Shown here in pieces: positions 1 through 13,559 of a DNA stretch of 64,000 bases (the stretch's first letter is position 1; each line of letters opens with the position of its first letter). The position numbers and the translations under genes were made by a program. Location of the stretch: positions 744,001 to 808,000 of the forward strand of contig JARBJD010000004.1 in the NCBI GenBank assembly GCA_033064195.1, in the 5' to 3' direction. Source of the stretch: Blattamonas nauphoetae (taxonomy: Eukaryota; Preaxostyla; Oxymonadida). Under the pieces are notes generated by a model that did not search any database, was not told the origin of the DNA, and was given only the letters and a program-made list of their open reading frames with translations.

Positions 1-3000
1 AGGAGACTCGTTCTGCTCGTCTTCCTCCGAAGCCTCTCTCGGCGACGACTTCAACGACATGTCCACAAACGTCTGTTTCAACGTTGATTGTTTGCAGTGT
101 TTCTGCTGTGGGCTGTGGACGGTTGCGAATGAGGGGAGAGCGATTGGAGGAGTGACGGAGTGTGGGTCGGGAGTTCCCTGTCGTGTCCCGTCCCAATTCG
201 GCGATACAACTGGTGCCTTGATTGTTGTTGGATGGGCGAGTGCTGGGAAGAGTCGGGCATCCTGCCCAGGCGAGCGAGGGCTTGGACTCGACAGTGGAGA
301 GACGTACAAATCGGGATGCGGCGAATGTGGTGATGTGATTCCCGTTGGAGGCTGTCCTTTGATCGATCCTTTTCTGATCTTCTCCTTCGCCTTTTGAAAG
401 AACTTGTCAAACAGATTTCGCGAAGATGGAGATTTATCGTCCTGTCGTTGAACGGAAGGCGAGGTGAGCGAGTCCCGATCAGCCGTGTGAGGCGTCACTG
501 AAGACGGAGGAGTGATCGAGATGGTTCTCTCGCCATCCGGTCTGTGCACAACAGAGCTCGACCGAAGCGGCTCCAAATACGGGGCAGGGGGTGATGGGAT
601 GGGACGAGATCCGAGTGATGGGATCGGATTCGGTGGTGTTGGTTCGCGTGTCGTTGTCAGCGGCATATGTGTCTTGTTTGTTGATGGAAATGGTGCCAGA
701 TTCTCGAAAGGTGATGAACGAAGAGGTGCCTGATTGGTTGATGGTTGAGCGTTCGGCGAGAGCATCTGTGAAGAGAGGATGGATGGACTGGCATCGACTG
801 CCTGGACGAAGAGTGGGTTGAGGTTGTCTGCGGACGAGAATGGGTGATTTGGAGATGGGTCCGAAATGATTGGTGGAGTGGTTTTGAATGCGAGTGGAGG
901 AGTTGTCGGTGAGGTGGTGCGAAGAGGTGTGTAAGACTGATGTTTCTGGAAGTTCTGCAGGATTTGTGATTGTGATTGAGAAGGCGAGAGGAGCGGGTGG
1001 TCGTGCTGGACGAATCCTTCCATCTGCAAAGGTGGTGTCTGCCTCGTCGTCTCCATCGACCTCGTTGGTGTCGTATTCGACGATGTCGACGAATTCAGCT
1101 GTGACGCGATGACAGACCCAGATTTTCGTTTGATCTCTTCCAACTTCATCTTCTCCTTCTGAAACTCCAGCTGGGCTCGTTTGGACGACCAAGGACCGTT
1201 CTGGGAAGGACTTTCGGGAGCGATGGGATGTGTGAAAGTGGTCAGTTGTGTGGTTGGGGAGTGTGTGGGGGTGTGTGGAGGGACGTTGGTGTTCGGTTGA
1301 GGTGTGGGACGGACGAGAGGATTGGATGTCGGGACAGTGACAGGAATGTTTGTTTTGATTGGATGGAATGAGAGCGGAGATTGGAAGCCCTGTCCGTCCG
1401 CAGCGAAGACGCCAGTCAGTCTCCCCTTGTTTGTCTTCAATCTCTTCTTCGGAACGTGTTGGAAGAGAGGCGACGCTGATTCAGTGTTCTCCTGTTTCTC
1501 GTCCAACACAATTCCGAAGCTCTGCTGCTGCGCGGGCGGAGGCAGTGCGCTGATCTCGAAGAAGACGGCGTCGTCTTCATTCCCTCCAAACGAATGATTC
1601 CCAAATTCACCAAACTCACCCGAGTGGTTTGTGCCTTTCTCGTCTTCCACAGGCGAATGCGACAGCGAGATGCTTAATTTCGATGTCTCGTGAATCGGGC
1701 TGGGCTTGAACTTCTTGCAGCCTGGTTTATGTCGCTTGTGTTTGTGCTTTCTGTGTTTGGTTGGCGAAGTGTTGGTTGTGATGGAGCTCTTCTGCGAATC
1801 CTTTCTGGAGATGAGTGGTTGATGCTTCGATTCTGTCGATCCTTGCTGTGCCTTCCGCTGCTCCTTGTTCCTTTCTGGGGTTCTCTCCATCTTCTTTCCT
1901 GTTTGTTGAGATGATGTGATGATGATGGGTTTGTTCGGTGCTGCAATTGTGGCACTTCTCTGCCTTCCGATTGTGTTGATGTTCACAATCTGATGATGTG
2001 GTGACCCAAAATCCGGCTGAATCAGAGACGACGCAATCAACTCGTTCACTTCAGAGTGGATTGAAGTTGGAGAGAGTGGGGTTTCCTGTGACATTGAATA
2101 TGGCGTGTGCTCCCCATCGTGAATAAAGCCAGGCTGTGAAATGAGTGGAAGAGACGAAGGAATATTGAAATCAGGCGGAGTGTTGAAATCAATGGACATT
2201 CTGGTGTCCACGAATGTCATTGGGAGGACGTCGGGATGGAGTTCCTTCCGTTGCATGAACATGCTGCGAGACAAGTTGAGGGAGTCGAATGCTGGGTGGA
2301 ACGGCCCGTCAGTGTCGTGTTTGCGGAGGGCGAGGGAAGGAGGGTGGTATTTGGTGGAGTGGGAGGTGTGGTCGGAATCGATGCTGAGCATGTCGGAGTC
2401 GGAGAGGGAATACGAACAGCTGCAGGATGAATGGTCGGAACTGACTTGTTCGGTTGATGTGTTCCCATCTTGATCAACACCCACGGATTGGAATATTACG
2501 TGTTCACGGGAAGAGGGGGTTGTGGAGGCAATGTTTGGGTTGAGAGACTTCTGGGAATTGGGGCGAGACGACGAGTTGGGTTGGAGTGGAAGGGCGTTGG
2601 ATGATTTGGGGATGGCTTGTTTCGTTGTTGATGTTCTGTCTTTTGTGGCTGTGAGCGCTGAAAAATCAGGAATGACGTCATTTGAGCCTTTCTTTTCGGA
2701 AAATGAGTGCGATCGAGGCAGAGCTTGCTCGGTTGGCTGTCGTTTTGGTGGAACTGGGGCTGGTTGGTTTAGAAACGCAAGTTTGGAAAGAGTATGATTC
2801 TTAATGGAGTAAGAAGGCTGAGGAGATGTGAGGGATGATGTATACAAAGATGGGGACATGTTTGTTGGTGGTTGGGAGGGAAATTTGGGCCGTTCATCGT
2901 CGGATTGCTTTCGGAATGCGAAAGTATTGGAGCGACTAAGACGAGCAGTAGGAACTGCAACAGAGTCAGGATTTGTGAAAAGTGATGTTGTGAATGTTTT

Positions 3001-5079
3001 GGGTTTTACTGTAATGGGTTGCGTTGTGACGAGATCTGGTTTTGCCTCTTGCCATGATTTACCAGATGCTCTTTCCTTTTTCTTTCGATGATGAGATGAA
3101 TGCTTTTGATGTGCTCTCTTCTTCTCGGCTGCTTTCTTTGATCGAAGTTTCGAGTAGGAAGGGATTTCTGGAATGGCAAATTTGTTTTGTTTCGATTGAT
3201 CTTTGGATTTGTGATCTTTCTGAAATTCATCTGGGTCAAGAAAGATGACATTTCCGAACACTTTGAATGGCGTTCGCTTGCTTTGATATTGTCTTAGTTT
3301 CTTCTTTCTTTCGTTGCTGTTCATATCAAATACCTTCAGCGCTCTTTCCTTTCGCGCATTGTTGATGTCTTCGCTCACATCCTCTGTTGTGATGGCCTTG
3401 ACTGGGAATCTTTCATCGCGAGCCTCAAAATACTCCATTCCAAACGTGCTCGAGTCGAATTCCGGAACGAATGGTGGTTCCACTTCGTACAGGTTCTCCC
3501 AATCAACATCCACGAAAAATGGATGCTGTTGAATAGCAGAGACACCATCATACGTTCCAAGTCGTTTTGTCGGATCTTTCTCGAGCAAGGAGACAATGAG
3601 TGATCGAGCTGTGTCCGAGACTTCCTCAGGGAGGATCTCATCCAAAATAGTTGAAATATCCTTGGTCAGAATATTATGGTACACTTGCTCCCTTGTTTCG
3701 GCATTAAAAGGTGTCGTTCCTGTGAGGAGCTCGACGAGGATGATTCCGACAGCCCACCAGTCCACTGTGAATGTCAGAGCAAATTCGTCACCTTCAATAA
3801 TCTCAGGGGCGATATAGTCTGGTGTTCCTTTAATATTGACAGTAGTTTCATTGTTTTCGCCGTTGTTGTCTTCGGAGTTGTCGCCATCACTCTCATTCTC
3901 TTCCTCATTGGAATTCTCGTAATGGGCAGTGAGTTTTGACTGAAGGGGCGTGAGTTTGTGCTTGGGAGATGATACAGTCTTTGAACTATTTCTGGTTTTA
4001 TTGTTTGTGTTTAGAAGTGTGGAGTGGTGTCGAGGCGGCGATGGAGAAGGTGCTCTGTTCCTCCGACGGGGAGATGCACTTCGAGTTAATTGCGCATCGG
4101 AATCAACTGTCGGGAGGCAATCACAACTTGCTCCTCGTTCCTGTCTTAAAAAGTCAAACATGCGTCCACGCTGTTGTGTGGGTGCGTCTTTTGCCATGTC
4201 ATCAAAGGTCATCGTTGCAAACCGTTTTTGATCTTTGGAATTGTCTTTAGAAGTTAATTGTCGGTTGAGGGGATTTGAGTTCTGGCCTTCGACTGGATCA
4301 GAGTTGCTGTTTTCTTCCATAAGGCCACTTTCAACTGTTGTGAACAAGGCGTTGAATGACAATCCAAAATCAGTGAGTCGTAAGTGTCCATCAGCTCCGA
4401 TTAACAGATTATCAGGTTTGAGATCACAATGAACGACATTGTGTTGGTGAAGGAAGTCGACTGCAAGAATAATCTCTGCAATGTACTGTTTAGCTACACA
4501 CTCATCGAAATATCCAAATCCGGCCAGAAGCGAAAATAAGTCACCACCTGGCTGATATTCCATGACGAGGTAAAAGTTTTGTGCTGTTTGAAATGAACAC
4601 TGTAGCTTGACTATATAATCAGATTTCGATTGACTAAGAGTCTCCAGAATTTCATACTCCAAAATCAGACGTTTTTGGACCTTGCTTTCGGTGATTCCTG
4701 ACCGATGGAGCACTTTCATTGCGTACAGTTTGTTCGAATCGATATTGGAGCTGAGTTGCCTGGCTTTCCGTGGTCGAACAAGAAGAACTCGTCCATATGC
4801 TCCTTTGGTGATGGGTTGAATGATCTCAAAATCGGCGAGGGAGTACACAGGTGGTGGCGGAAGTGGAGGCAGCTGTTTGACGGGTATTGCAGAATTGACA
4901 GATCCCTTCGAGTTCCGAGGTTTGGAACTACGAGAAAGAGACACTCTAGGAGAATGGTGTTTGGATGGAGTTTGTGGTGGCGAAACAGTGAGGTGTGAGG
5001 GAGCGATGAGTGGTGGTGGTTCAATTACATGATCTGGTTCCTGAAAATCTGGTGGATCCATTGGTTCAGGAGTGATCAT
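1..5079 (-). CDS. AGC-family protein kinase, MAST/Rim15/IRE-like, with very long C-terminal tail (partial, runs off left edge)
   Basis: One frame stays open from the ATG at 5079 to base 1 (1,693 codons, no stop reached), so the C-terminus lies outside the window. The catalytic domain begins near residue 80 with GAYGRV. It has HCDLKPDN near residue 218 (Cys in place of the usual Arg of HRD), DFGLS near 238, and GTPDYIAPE near 416. The roughly 175-residue insert between DFG and the APE motif is the hallmark of Rim15/Greatwall/IRE/MAST-type AGC kinases. After the HPFF motif an AGC tail follows (WENLYEVEPPFVPEFDSS). The last roughly 1,100 residues are Ser/Pro/Thr-rich and look disordered. A second in-frame ATG lies 18 nt downstream of the first. 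Serine/threonine phosphorylation of cell-cycle or nutrient-response substrates is inferred from the family. The kinase call is firm; the subfamily is less so. Confidence 0.9.
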   Translation of the reverse strand, partial: MITPEPMDPPDFQEPDHVIEPPPLIAPSHLTVSPPQTPSKHHSPRVSLSRSSKPRNSKGSVNSAIPVKQLPPLPPPPVYSLADFEIIQPITKGAYGRVLLVRPRKARQLSSNIDSNKLYAMKVLHRSGITESKVQKRLILEYEILETLSQSKSDYIVKLQCSFQTAQNFYLVMEYQPGGDLFSLLAGFGYFDECVAKQYIAEIILAVDFLHQHNVVHCDLKPDNLLIGADGHLRLTDFGLSFNALFTTVESGLMEENSNSDPVEGQNSNPLNRQLTSKDNSKDQKRFATMTFDDMAKDAPTQQRGRMFDFLRQERGASCDCLPTVDSDAQLTRSASPRRRNRAPSPSPPRHHSTLLNTNNKTRNSSKTVSSPKHKLTPLQSKLTAHYENSNEEENESDGDNSEDNNGENNETTVNIKGTPDYIAPEIIEGDEFALTFTVDWWAVGIILVELLTGTTPFNAETREQVYHNILTKDISTILDEILPEEVSDTARSLIVSLLEKDPTKRLGTYDGVSAIQQHPFFVDVDWENLYEVEPPFVPEFDSSTFGMEYFEARDERFPVKAITTEDVSEDINNARKERALKVFDMNSNERKKKLRQYQSKRTPFKVFGNVIFLDPDEFQKDHKSKDQSKQNKFAIPEIPSYSKLRSKKAAEKKRAHQKHSSHHRKKKERASGKSWQEAKPDLVTTQPITVKPKTFTTSLFTNPDSVAVPTARLSRSNTFAFRKQSDDERPKFPSQPPTNMSPSLYTSSLTSPQPSYSIKNHTLSKLAFLNQPAPVPPKRQPTEQALPRSHSFSEKKGSNDVIPDFSALTATKDRTSTTKQAIPKSSNALPLQPNSSSRPNSQKSLNPNIASTTPSSREHVIFQSVGVDQDGNTSTEQVSSDHSSCSCSYSLSDSDMLSIDSDHTSHSTKYHPPSLALRKHDTDGPFHPAFDSLNLSRSMFMQRKELHPDVLPMTFVDTRMSIDFNTPPDFNIPSSLPLISQPGFIHDGEHTPYSMSQETPLSPTSIHSEVNELIASSLIQPDFGSPHHQIVNINTIGRQRSATIAAPNKPIIITSSQQTGKKMERTPERNKEQRKAQQGSTESKHQPLISRKDSQKSSITTNTSPTKHRKHKHKRHKPGCKKFKPSPIHETSKLSISLSHSPVEDEKGTNHSGEFGEFGNHSFGGNEDDAVFFEISALPPPAQQQSFGIVLDEKQENTESASPLFQHVPKKRLKTNKGRLTGVFAADGQGFQSPLSFHPIKTNIPVTVPTSNPLVRPTPQPNTNVPPHTPTHSPTTQLTTFTHPIAPESPSQNGPWSSKRAQLEFQKEKMKLEEIKRKSGSVIASQLNSSTSSNTTPTRSMETTRQTPPLQMEGFVQHDHPLLSPSQSQSQILQNFQKHQSYTPLRTTSPTTPPLAFKTTPPIISDPSPNHPFSSADNLNPLFVQAVDASPSILSSQMLSPNAQPSTNQAPLRSSPFENLAPFPSTNKTHMPLTTTREPTPPNPIPSLGSRPIPSPPAPYLEPLRSSSVVHRPDGERTISITPPSSVTPHTADRDSLTSPSVQRQDDKSPSSRNLFDKFFQKAKEKIRKGSIKGQPPTGITSPHSPHPDLYVSPLSSPSPRSPGQDARLFPALAHPTTIKAPVVSPNWDGTRQGTPDPHSVTPPIALPSFATVHSPQQKHCKQSTLKQTFVDMSLKSSPREASEEDEQNESP

Positions 5080-5375
5080 GGGGAGGAATCCGAAAAATGA
5101 AGATACAGGATGAAGTGAGGGGAATTAATTTGATCGCCCCTTTTCAGAGTCTAAAAGGACTAAAGGGTTCGTTTTTTTCTATTTTCCAGGAAGGAATCAG
5201 AGATCTCGACAAATTGTTGCATCAGAGGTCGTTGAGATTCGTATCATGGTTTTTTCACTCACCGTTTGGAGGTTCAGCGAAGCAACAATTTGGCTTACTG
5301 TTTCTCCATAAATAAGGTTTCATGTGATGGAGTCTGTGCAAAAAAATGGAAATAAGAAGTGTGAAATGTCTGTCT

Positions 5376-6518
5376 CTAATCCTCTGTTTCATCGACCTCC
5401 CTTCGATCTTTCAAAAGATCAAGAAGTTTATTAACCAACTGGATCGATTCTGTTTCGCGTCTGCTCGCTTCCTGCAGCTCCCTGCGGATGGTCTGGACCT
5501 CACGTTCTGCCTGGGATTGGAGTTCTTCCATTGATCTCGACCGTTCTCCATACACAGCAACATCCTGCTCCAAGTTGATGATCCTCGACCTCATCTCAGA
5601 GATCTGGCTTACCACACCATCTCTTGGCCAAGGTGATCCAAGCACCCCACGTTGCCCCTTCTGGAATGCACCAGGATGAGGATGCTTCGGAGAACTTGGG
5701 AAGAGATCCGCATTGACTGGTGGAAGAATAGTGGGCGTTGGTGTCTCCTTCAAAGAGGGTGGACGATACGTAGAAAAAAGAGGAGAATCCGAAAGATTCG
5801 GTTGAGCGGGGCTTTTTGAGGAAGCAGATGTTGGGGAGTCTTGTTGTGTCTTTGGGAGGGGATCAGACGGGGAGGAGACACGAGGTGGAAGGTTTGCTTG
5901 GACGGGGATTTGGTCATCAGTGGGCTGATTTTCATCGGTTGTTGTTTCGTCTGGTGAAGTGTTTGTGATATTTCGTACACCATGCTGTTTGAAGGAATAC
6001 AGTAATACAAAATGGATAGATCATACGGACATCATGTCAAGAGCATTGAGACACTGATTGTGGAGGTTTTCTTTCACTCCAATGAGAAGAGGAAGATAAG
6101 CAGTCTGAACGGACTTGAAAAAAAGTGGTGCATACGAGCTTTTGTGATTCTAGCGATCGTTGCTTGATCAGAAGCTCCAATTGACTTTTTAAGCTAAGTA
6201 ACCTTTCGTTGGTTGGATGAGTGGTGAGATTTTCCTCGATTGAGGCGAGGAGTGTGGATAATTCCTTCAGTTGATTGGAAAGTTCAAGTTCTTGTTGTTG
6301 AAAATTGTTTGTGAAATCTGTGAGTGCTAATTGAATTCTGTTCAGTGTGTCATAATATTGTTCGGTTGTAATTTCCTCATTCGCAAACGATTGCTGTGCA
6401 CGATCGATGCTGTCCAAAATCTTAGTGAGGGCACAAAACATCACAATATTGAAAATAAACAAACAGAACGAATAGATTTTTCGATGTCGAGGACCGGCTG
6501 TTTGGGTTTTTCTTCCAT
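5376..6518 (-). CDS. Coiled-coil protein of unknown function, four exons
   Basis: I do not recognise the family. Four exons join in frame: 6465-6518, 6136-6420, 6027-6113 and 5376-5984, giving 344 residues. The introns are 44 nt, 22 nt (or 31 nt if the next AG is used, same phase) and 42 nt. The N-terminal half is strongly helical and rich in Gln, Glu and Leu (EQYYDTLNRIQLALTDF; ELELSNQLKELSTLLASIEE). The middle is Pro/Ser-rich and probably disordered. The last 70 residues form a second coiled coil (MRSRIINLEQDVAVYGE ... VQTIRRELQEASRRE) with an acidic end. It starts at the first ATG after an in-frame TGA. It lies about 300 bp upstream of the AGC kinase on the same strand. A structural or adaptor role is possible but unsupported. 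Confidence 0.65.
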
Positions 6519-6754
6519 GACTGCTCGAACAAGATCCAAACCGCAGATGATGTTGTTTGGTCAATTTTCCTCAAAAAATGAACAAATACAGTGAAGAGTT
6601 TGTTCCAGAGAGAAAAAATCCACTTAACGAAACATATAATGAAATGAACATCAAATACAAGCAAAGCTGAATCATGAGGACTCCACAGAGCCGATAGTTG
6701 GCGCTGCAAGGCGTGTTGGAACATTTTGGGGCTGTTGTGGATGACTAAGTGAAT

Positions 6755-8733
<1,979 letters not shown>

Positions 8734-8868
8734 TGTGTCCTAAAATAGGGTGATTTAATCAAAAATTTGTAAAAAATGAATGAATATACCAGGAACCCGA
8801 TTCAGCAATAGAGTTAATTGTTTGAATGAGGTGTAACCGAATTCTGGCCCACAGACAATATTGGCCAT

Positions 8869-9190
8869 GTCTAGTCGAATGGGAGTCCTTATTCAGCGTT
8901 TTATCACGATGATCCATCCATACGATTCTCCTCTCCTCCCTGATTGGATTTCTTCTTCTCCTTCCATCTCAATTGCGAGGAGGCAGTAAAATTCAAAAAA
9001 TTTACGTGTTTTACCTCACTATCGTGATCTCACATCCCCATCTGTGGATATCATCACACAAAAAAAGATCCACTCTCAAGGAAACGCAATTTTCGTAGAT
9101 TCTGACGAAAGTTATTCAGTTCTTAGACTGCCCAGACAAAGGGTCAGATCAATTTCTCCATTTATCATTTTTCATTTATTTCCTTCACAA
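8869..9190. other. Intergenic region between divergently transcribed genes
   Basis: About 320 bp separate the Yak1-like kinase (leftward) from the RRM gene (rightward), so it should hold both promoters. It is AT-rich with T-runs just before the RRM start. The ACCCATAA box found before the paralogue array is absent here. No other structure was seen. Confidence 0.5.
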
Positions 9191-11648
9191 ATGGAGGGAT
9201 CAGTCCCTGTCGATCTCCAGAATCTTTTCGTGAAGTATATTCCCAACAACTACACAGACTCCGATCTAAAACATCTTTTTCAGCCATTTGGGGAAATTGT
9301 GTCGTCAAAGATAATGGTCTGTCATCTTCACTCCCTCGATGCCAATTCCTCATATTTTCTCCTCTTTTTCCCACCAGGTTGATAATGCAACTGGACACAG
9401 TCTCGGGTTCGGGTATGCCTCATCCACCAAACGTCATTTCCTCCTTTTCGCCAGATTTGTACGCTTTGCTCGAAAAGAAGACGCTCACATTGCTCTTAAT
9501 GCGCTGAATCAGAAACCTTTCGGTCGGAAGCGTCTTCTTATCAAGTTCTCAACGCTCCACGCCGATTCTCAAGACAACTTTCGTTCACGCAATCTTTATG
9601 TTAAAAATCTGCTTCCAGATACCACAGAATGTATCCTGCTTCTATCTTTAACCTTTGTAGCTGATCTCCGGGCTCTTTTTTCACCTTTTGGTCAGATCGA
9701 CGATCTTCGTGTGATCTACGACCCAACTTCACATCGAAGCCGCCAAATCGGTTTTGTGCGGTTCACAGAACAGAGATTTGCCGATAATGCCTTGCAACAG
9801 CTGCAGAACTCAAGATTGAGCGACGATTCGCCTCCACTTTCATTAAAGTATGCAGAGACAGAAGAAATGAAAAACGACCGCATCTCCCGAAAAGTTAAAG
9901 CCAGGAATCCGTCTAGTTCTTATTCTGGAAAGAAAACTGACGAAATACGCTTTCCGGACAAGCCGCCCATTACAAAGCATTCAGACCATCACCCTGAAGT
10001 CGTTCTTCCACCTCCGGACCAACCAACACAACCTCTTCTTCCCATCACTACGGAATCGTTTATTTCATCAAATGAAAACACCACACCAAGAGATCTCACC
10101 TCAACACCAATCCGGGTATTGCTTCCGAACCCAAACACCCCTCTTGAACTCAATCGAGGCGGATTGATTATCCGAGGTGATGCGAGGGCAACCACGCCCA
10201 CTACTCCTTTCAAATTGAACGAACTCCAGCCACAGCCGTTCTCTCGCCCAGGTCCATCTCACTTCAATTACCCGCATGATGTTACTGGACAGAAACCGCT
10301 CGATCATGTTCTTCCAACACAGCCTTCGCATATCACTTTCACAACAAACCAAGTTTCAGGGAGTGGAATGAATCACGATCAAAACCAACAACCGAACAAG
10401 CGAAGACAACGTGGAAAAGGAGGAAAGCAACAAAAACAACCCCAACCACTTCTTCCCCTTCATATTGCCCATCACATCGTCTTTCCACAGTCACAACAGC
10501 TGTCGGGAAATGCCCTTCTAACTGAAAGCTCCCACAACCTCGAACAGAACGGCTTGATTATCAGCAACAATTGGACAGAGGTCAGCGGAAACCCGCAATC
10601 ACATAATTTCTCAACTTCTTACCCGCTGCCGACAGATTCGCAACTAACCTTCAAACCGACAGTCCTCCCTCAACACCTCCCAGAACCACAACAACTCCTC
10701 ACTCATCCTCTTAATTTGATGAACGAGACCCATCCACCTCATCGCCACCACACATCGGCCGACAGCACTCGCCACATCACCCTCCCGACCATCATTCCCA
10801 AGGAACAGAATCTGACCCTTCAAAACACGATAGATTTGTCCACACAACCGCAACACTCACTTCGAAGTGGGATGGAGTCAACTCCTCCTTATCATCCGCT
10901 TTGGGAGGGAGTTCATCGTGGGTCTTCTCTGAACCTTGATCAACCGACAACTTTTTCTCCTTTTTCAGCACCGCACTCATCTCCGACATATTCTGACCCA
11001 TTCTCACATGCTTTTCAGATCCCATCTTCATTTTCCCCGTCTCACCATACGTCGTCGTTTCCTTCAGCGGAAATGGATCCCACCGGATTGGCAGAGTCAG
11101 ACTATCACGCAATTGCGCCTCCGACGAACCAGCCGAACCTGCTGCTCAGCCCACAAGACGAACAAGCGCTGTACAAAACACCTTTTTCGCATTCGTCGCA
11201 TCTTTTCTCATTCTCCGACCTGAACTCTGTCTCTGCTCCAACTGACCCTAATCCATTCCCAAGCACTGTCCACACATTCTCCATGTCTGCCCACCATCCC
11301 TCGCGTGTGGGGTCGCCCGGATCTGAAAAGACTCGAGGCACGACATACTCCCAGCAGGATCCGACCACGCTTCACTCCTTGTTCCTCGAATCGTCGTCTC
11401 TCCATCTGGGGCTTCGGACAGGTTCTGTATCGTCCACCACCGATCCTCAACCGATCTCTGTGTATTCTGGGTCGGTGGAGGTTGAACTGGGAACTAACTT
11501 GTCTGCGGGAGAAATGGGATCGAGTGGGGGAGAGGGGCATGCTTCTTCCTTCACTGTTGCCTTTCTTGGGAACGAGAAACGGAAATCCGAATTTGATTTT
11601 CCTGATTTGGGCAATATCGCTAACTTCTCTCATTTTGTGGATGTGTAA
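9191..11648 (+). CDS. RNA-binding protein with two RRM domains and a long low-complexity C-terminus
   Basis: Exons 9191-9316, 9378-9412, 9455-9630 and 9661-11648 join in frame to 774 residues (introns 61, 42 and 30 nt). RRM1 has RNP2-like NLFVKYIP and RNP1-like GFGFVRF, the latter made by joining exons 2 and 3. RRM2 has NLYVKNLLP and RQIGFVRF. The spacing and tandem pair resemble ELAV/CELF-type RNA-binding proteins. The remaining roughly 560 residues are rich in Pro, Ser, Thr, His, Gln and Asn, with a basic patch KRRQRGKGGKQQKQ near the middle, and are probably disordered. Binding of mRNA for splicing, stability or translation control is inferred from the fold. The ATG chosen is the first one giving a complete RRM1. 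Confidence 0.88.
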
Positions 11649-11889
11649 TCCAGATTTGATAAAAACTGGATTGCTTGGGCCATTTTTGTGTTATTTGGAA
11701 AGATTTTTCTTGTTTTTGCAGATTTTTCTTTTGCCGTTCAATTCTTTCTATTTTCTCATTATAGTGTGTTGTTGGTCTATCAGTGATGCATGAATATCGT
11801 TTTTAAGAAGAACACAAGGGGATTTTTGTTCATTTTCATTCCACATTTCTGGAGAAAAACAAGCTAAGTGATGGGCGCTTTTCTGAGAC

Positions 11890-12969
11890 ATGAGGATGAC
11901 CGAGATTGACAGGAAAGCAGCGTCATCCTCAAATACAACACAATCTAATTTGTCCTCCCCTCTGTTGCAATTCTCAACGGATTGCTATCCGTTCTTGAAT
12001 TGGAACGAAGAAGGACCTGAATCTTCCGAAGAAAAGGCCGTTGTCTTTCAGTCTCTCGTTGCCACTGTGAAGTCCCAACCTGCGCTTGATGACTCCCTGG
12101 AAGCGAAAGCCGTGAAATTACTCGAATATGTGATTCCGAATGACTTCTTTTCAGCAGTTACCTTTCTCCGCAACTTTGCGTCATCCTTTGATGATACTTT
12201 GACCAACTTCGTCCAATCCATTGTGGTGCTCGTTTCCTCGCCCAGCAATGGCATCACCACAGCATCAATGAAGATTCTGCGAAATCTGATCACAGGATGT
12301 TCAGCTAAAGTCCATCAATCCCTCATCCAAGTTGATCTGATCCCTAAAATCATCACCACTCTCAATCCACAGTCTGTTTCGTTGTCAGATTGTGAGCAGA
12401 TTCACACCTGTCTCATTCGTGTCATTTCCTGGTTATTCTGGATGGCAACTCCGGCTCGTCTCGTATATCTCGAAATTGAAGGTCTTGATGAACAACAAGC
12501 TGTTCGCGAGACCATTTTAAAGCAAGTTCTCGTTCCATCCGAGAATTATAATTGGCATTTGTGCGAAAACCGCTTTTCGATCGTCGATGGTGAACAATCG
12601 GAGTGTTTTCTGGCTCTTCTCGCTCAACTCTTCCGAATATCGCCATATTATCAACCAACGATGGAATTGGTTCAAACAATACCTGTCTTCCTCACAATCC
12701 CAAGTTGTCTCACATTCTTCGAAAGAGATGACTCAATCTGAATTTTTCTGAGAAATATGATCATTTTGCAAGAAGAATGGAACGAAAAAAGCAGAGATTT
12801 CCGTCGATCAGGGATCAAAATCATTCGAAGTTTGAGAATGGAGGGCATCGAAGATATGTTTGAAGAAATGCTGCAAAACGACAAAAACGGATCCCATGGA
12901 AGAAGGATTGCTGCAAAATCAATCAATTGGAGCAACGTACAGGGCATGCACCTTCCGCAACTTTTGTAG
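11890..12969 (+). pseudogene. Array paralogue, copy A (one internal stop)
   Basis: Member of the roughly 355-residue helical family repeated across this window. The reading frame runs 360 codons, with one TGA at 12739-12741 after FFERDDSI. Sibling copies have Trp there (DDSIW). Downstream the frame continues normally to the family C-terminus (RRSG ... MEGIED ... GMHLPQL), so only one change separates it from an open gene. The ATG at 11896 (MTEIDRK) matches the start of the siblings better than the ATG at 11890. Unlike most copies it lacks an ACCCATAA box upstream. The stop leaves a 283-residue product lacking the last quarter. It could still be expressed as a short form; pseudogene is the simpler reading. 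Confidence 0.8.
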
Positions 12970-13520
12970 AAACAGACAAGCACCAGCGAACCTTCCGCGC
13001 TGTTTTTGACTTCTTTTGGGACATACTGTTTGTGGGTCATCTTTATCGGCTCTGACATCACCTCATCCTTTGCCAGAACGATTCCTGTTCTCCCCACCGT
13101 CCCCACACTCTCCTTCCCACGCTCTCAATCACTCCTTCCGACACCCGCTCTCACCACACGTCGGAACACCTCTCGCACCCACCCATTCACACTCGATTTC
13201 TGTCGTGGACCGCTCGAAAAATGTGGATTCTCCAAACAGGACAAACGAACAGGGATGGACTTCCATGACAACCAGCATTTCTCCATTCAATGCACTCCAC
13301 TCCCCTCTCCTCCCTCGATGTTGTCAGCTTCCGTTTGATTCTATCGATTTGCCGCTCACTCCGACTCTTGTCCTCAAATCATCATCGTCATCAAATTAAT
13401 TCCTTCATCTTCAATCGTTTCCACCAGACACTGTTTTTATTTGATTTTGATTTCCGTGCTTCTCGCATTTCACCTTCCTCTCTGCTGAGAGTGGATTGAG
13501 AAAAATGCATGGATTCTCAT
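12970..13520. other. Conserved 3' flank of copy A, then unassigned sequence
   Basis: The first 120 bp match the sequence following other copies (GAAACAGACAAGCACC ... GACTTCTTTTGGG ... CCTTTGCCAGAACGATT). The rest has open frames in both directions but none looks like a protein; it may be decayed coding DNA. Confidence 0.5.
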
Positions 13521-13523
13521 TCA

Positions 13524-13531
13524 ACCCATAA
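13524..13531 (+). promoter_or_regulatory. ACCCATAA box upstream of copy B
   Basis: ACCCATAA ends 28 nt before the ATG of copy B. The same octamer at the same spacing precedes copies C, D, G and I. Confidence 0.6.
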
Positions 13532-13559
13532 TTGGATATCTTTCGAACAGCTAATTCGA

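Noticed and set aside
1-1192. Plus- and minus-strand open frames of 73-237 codons in the first kilobase
   Set aside because: They are shadows of the long minus-strand kinase frame, which runs uninterrupted to base 1.
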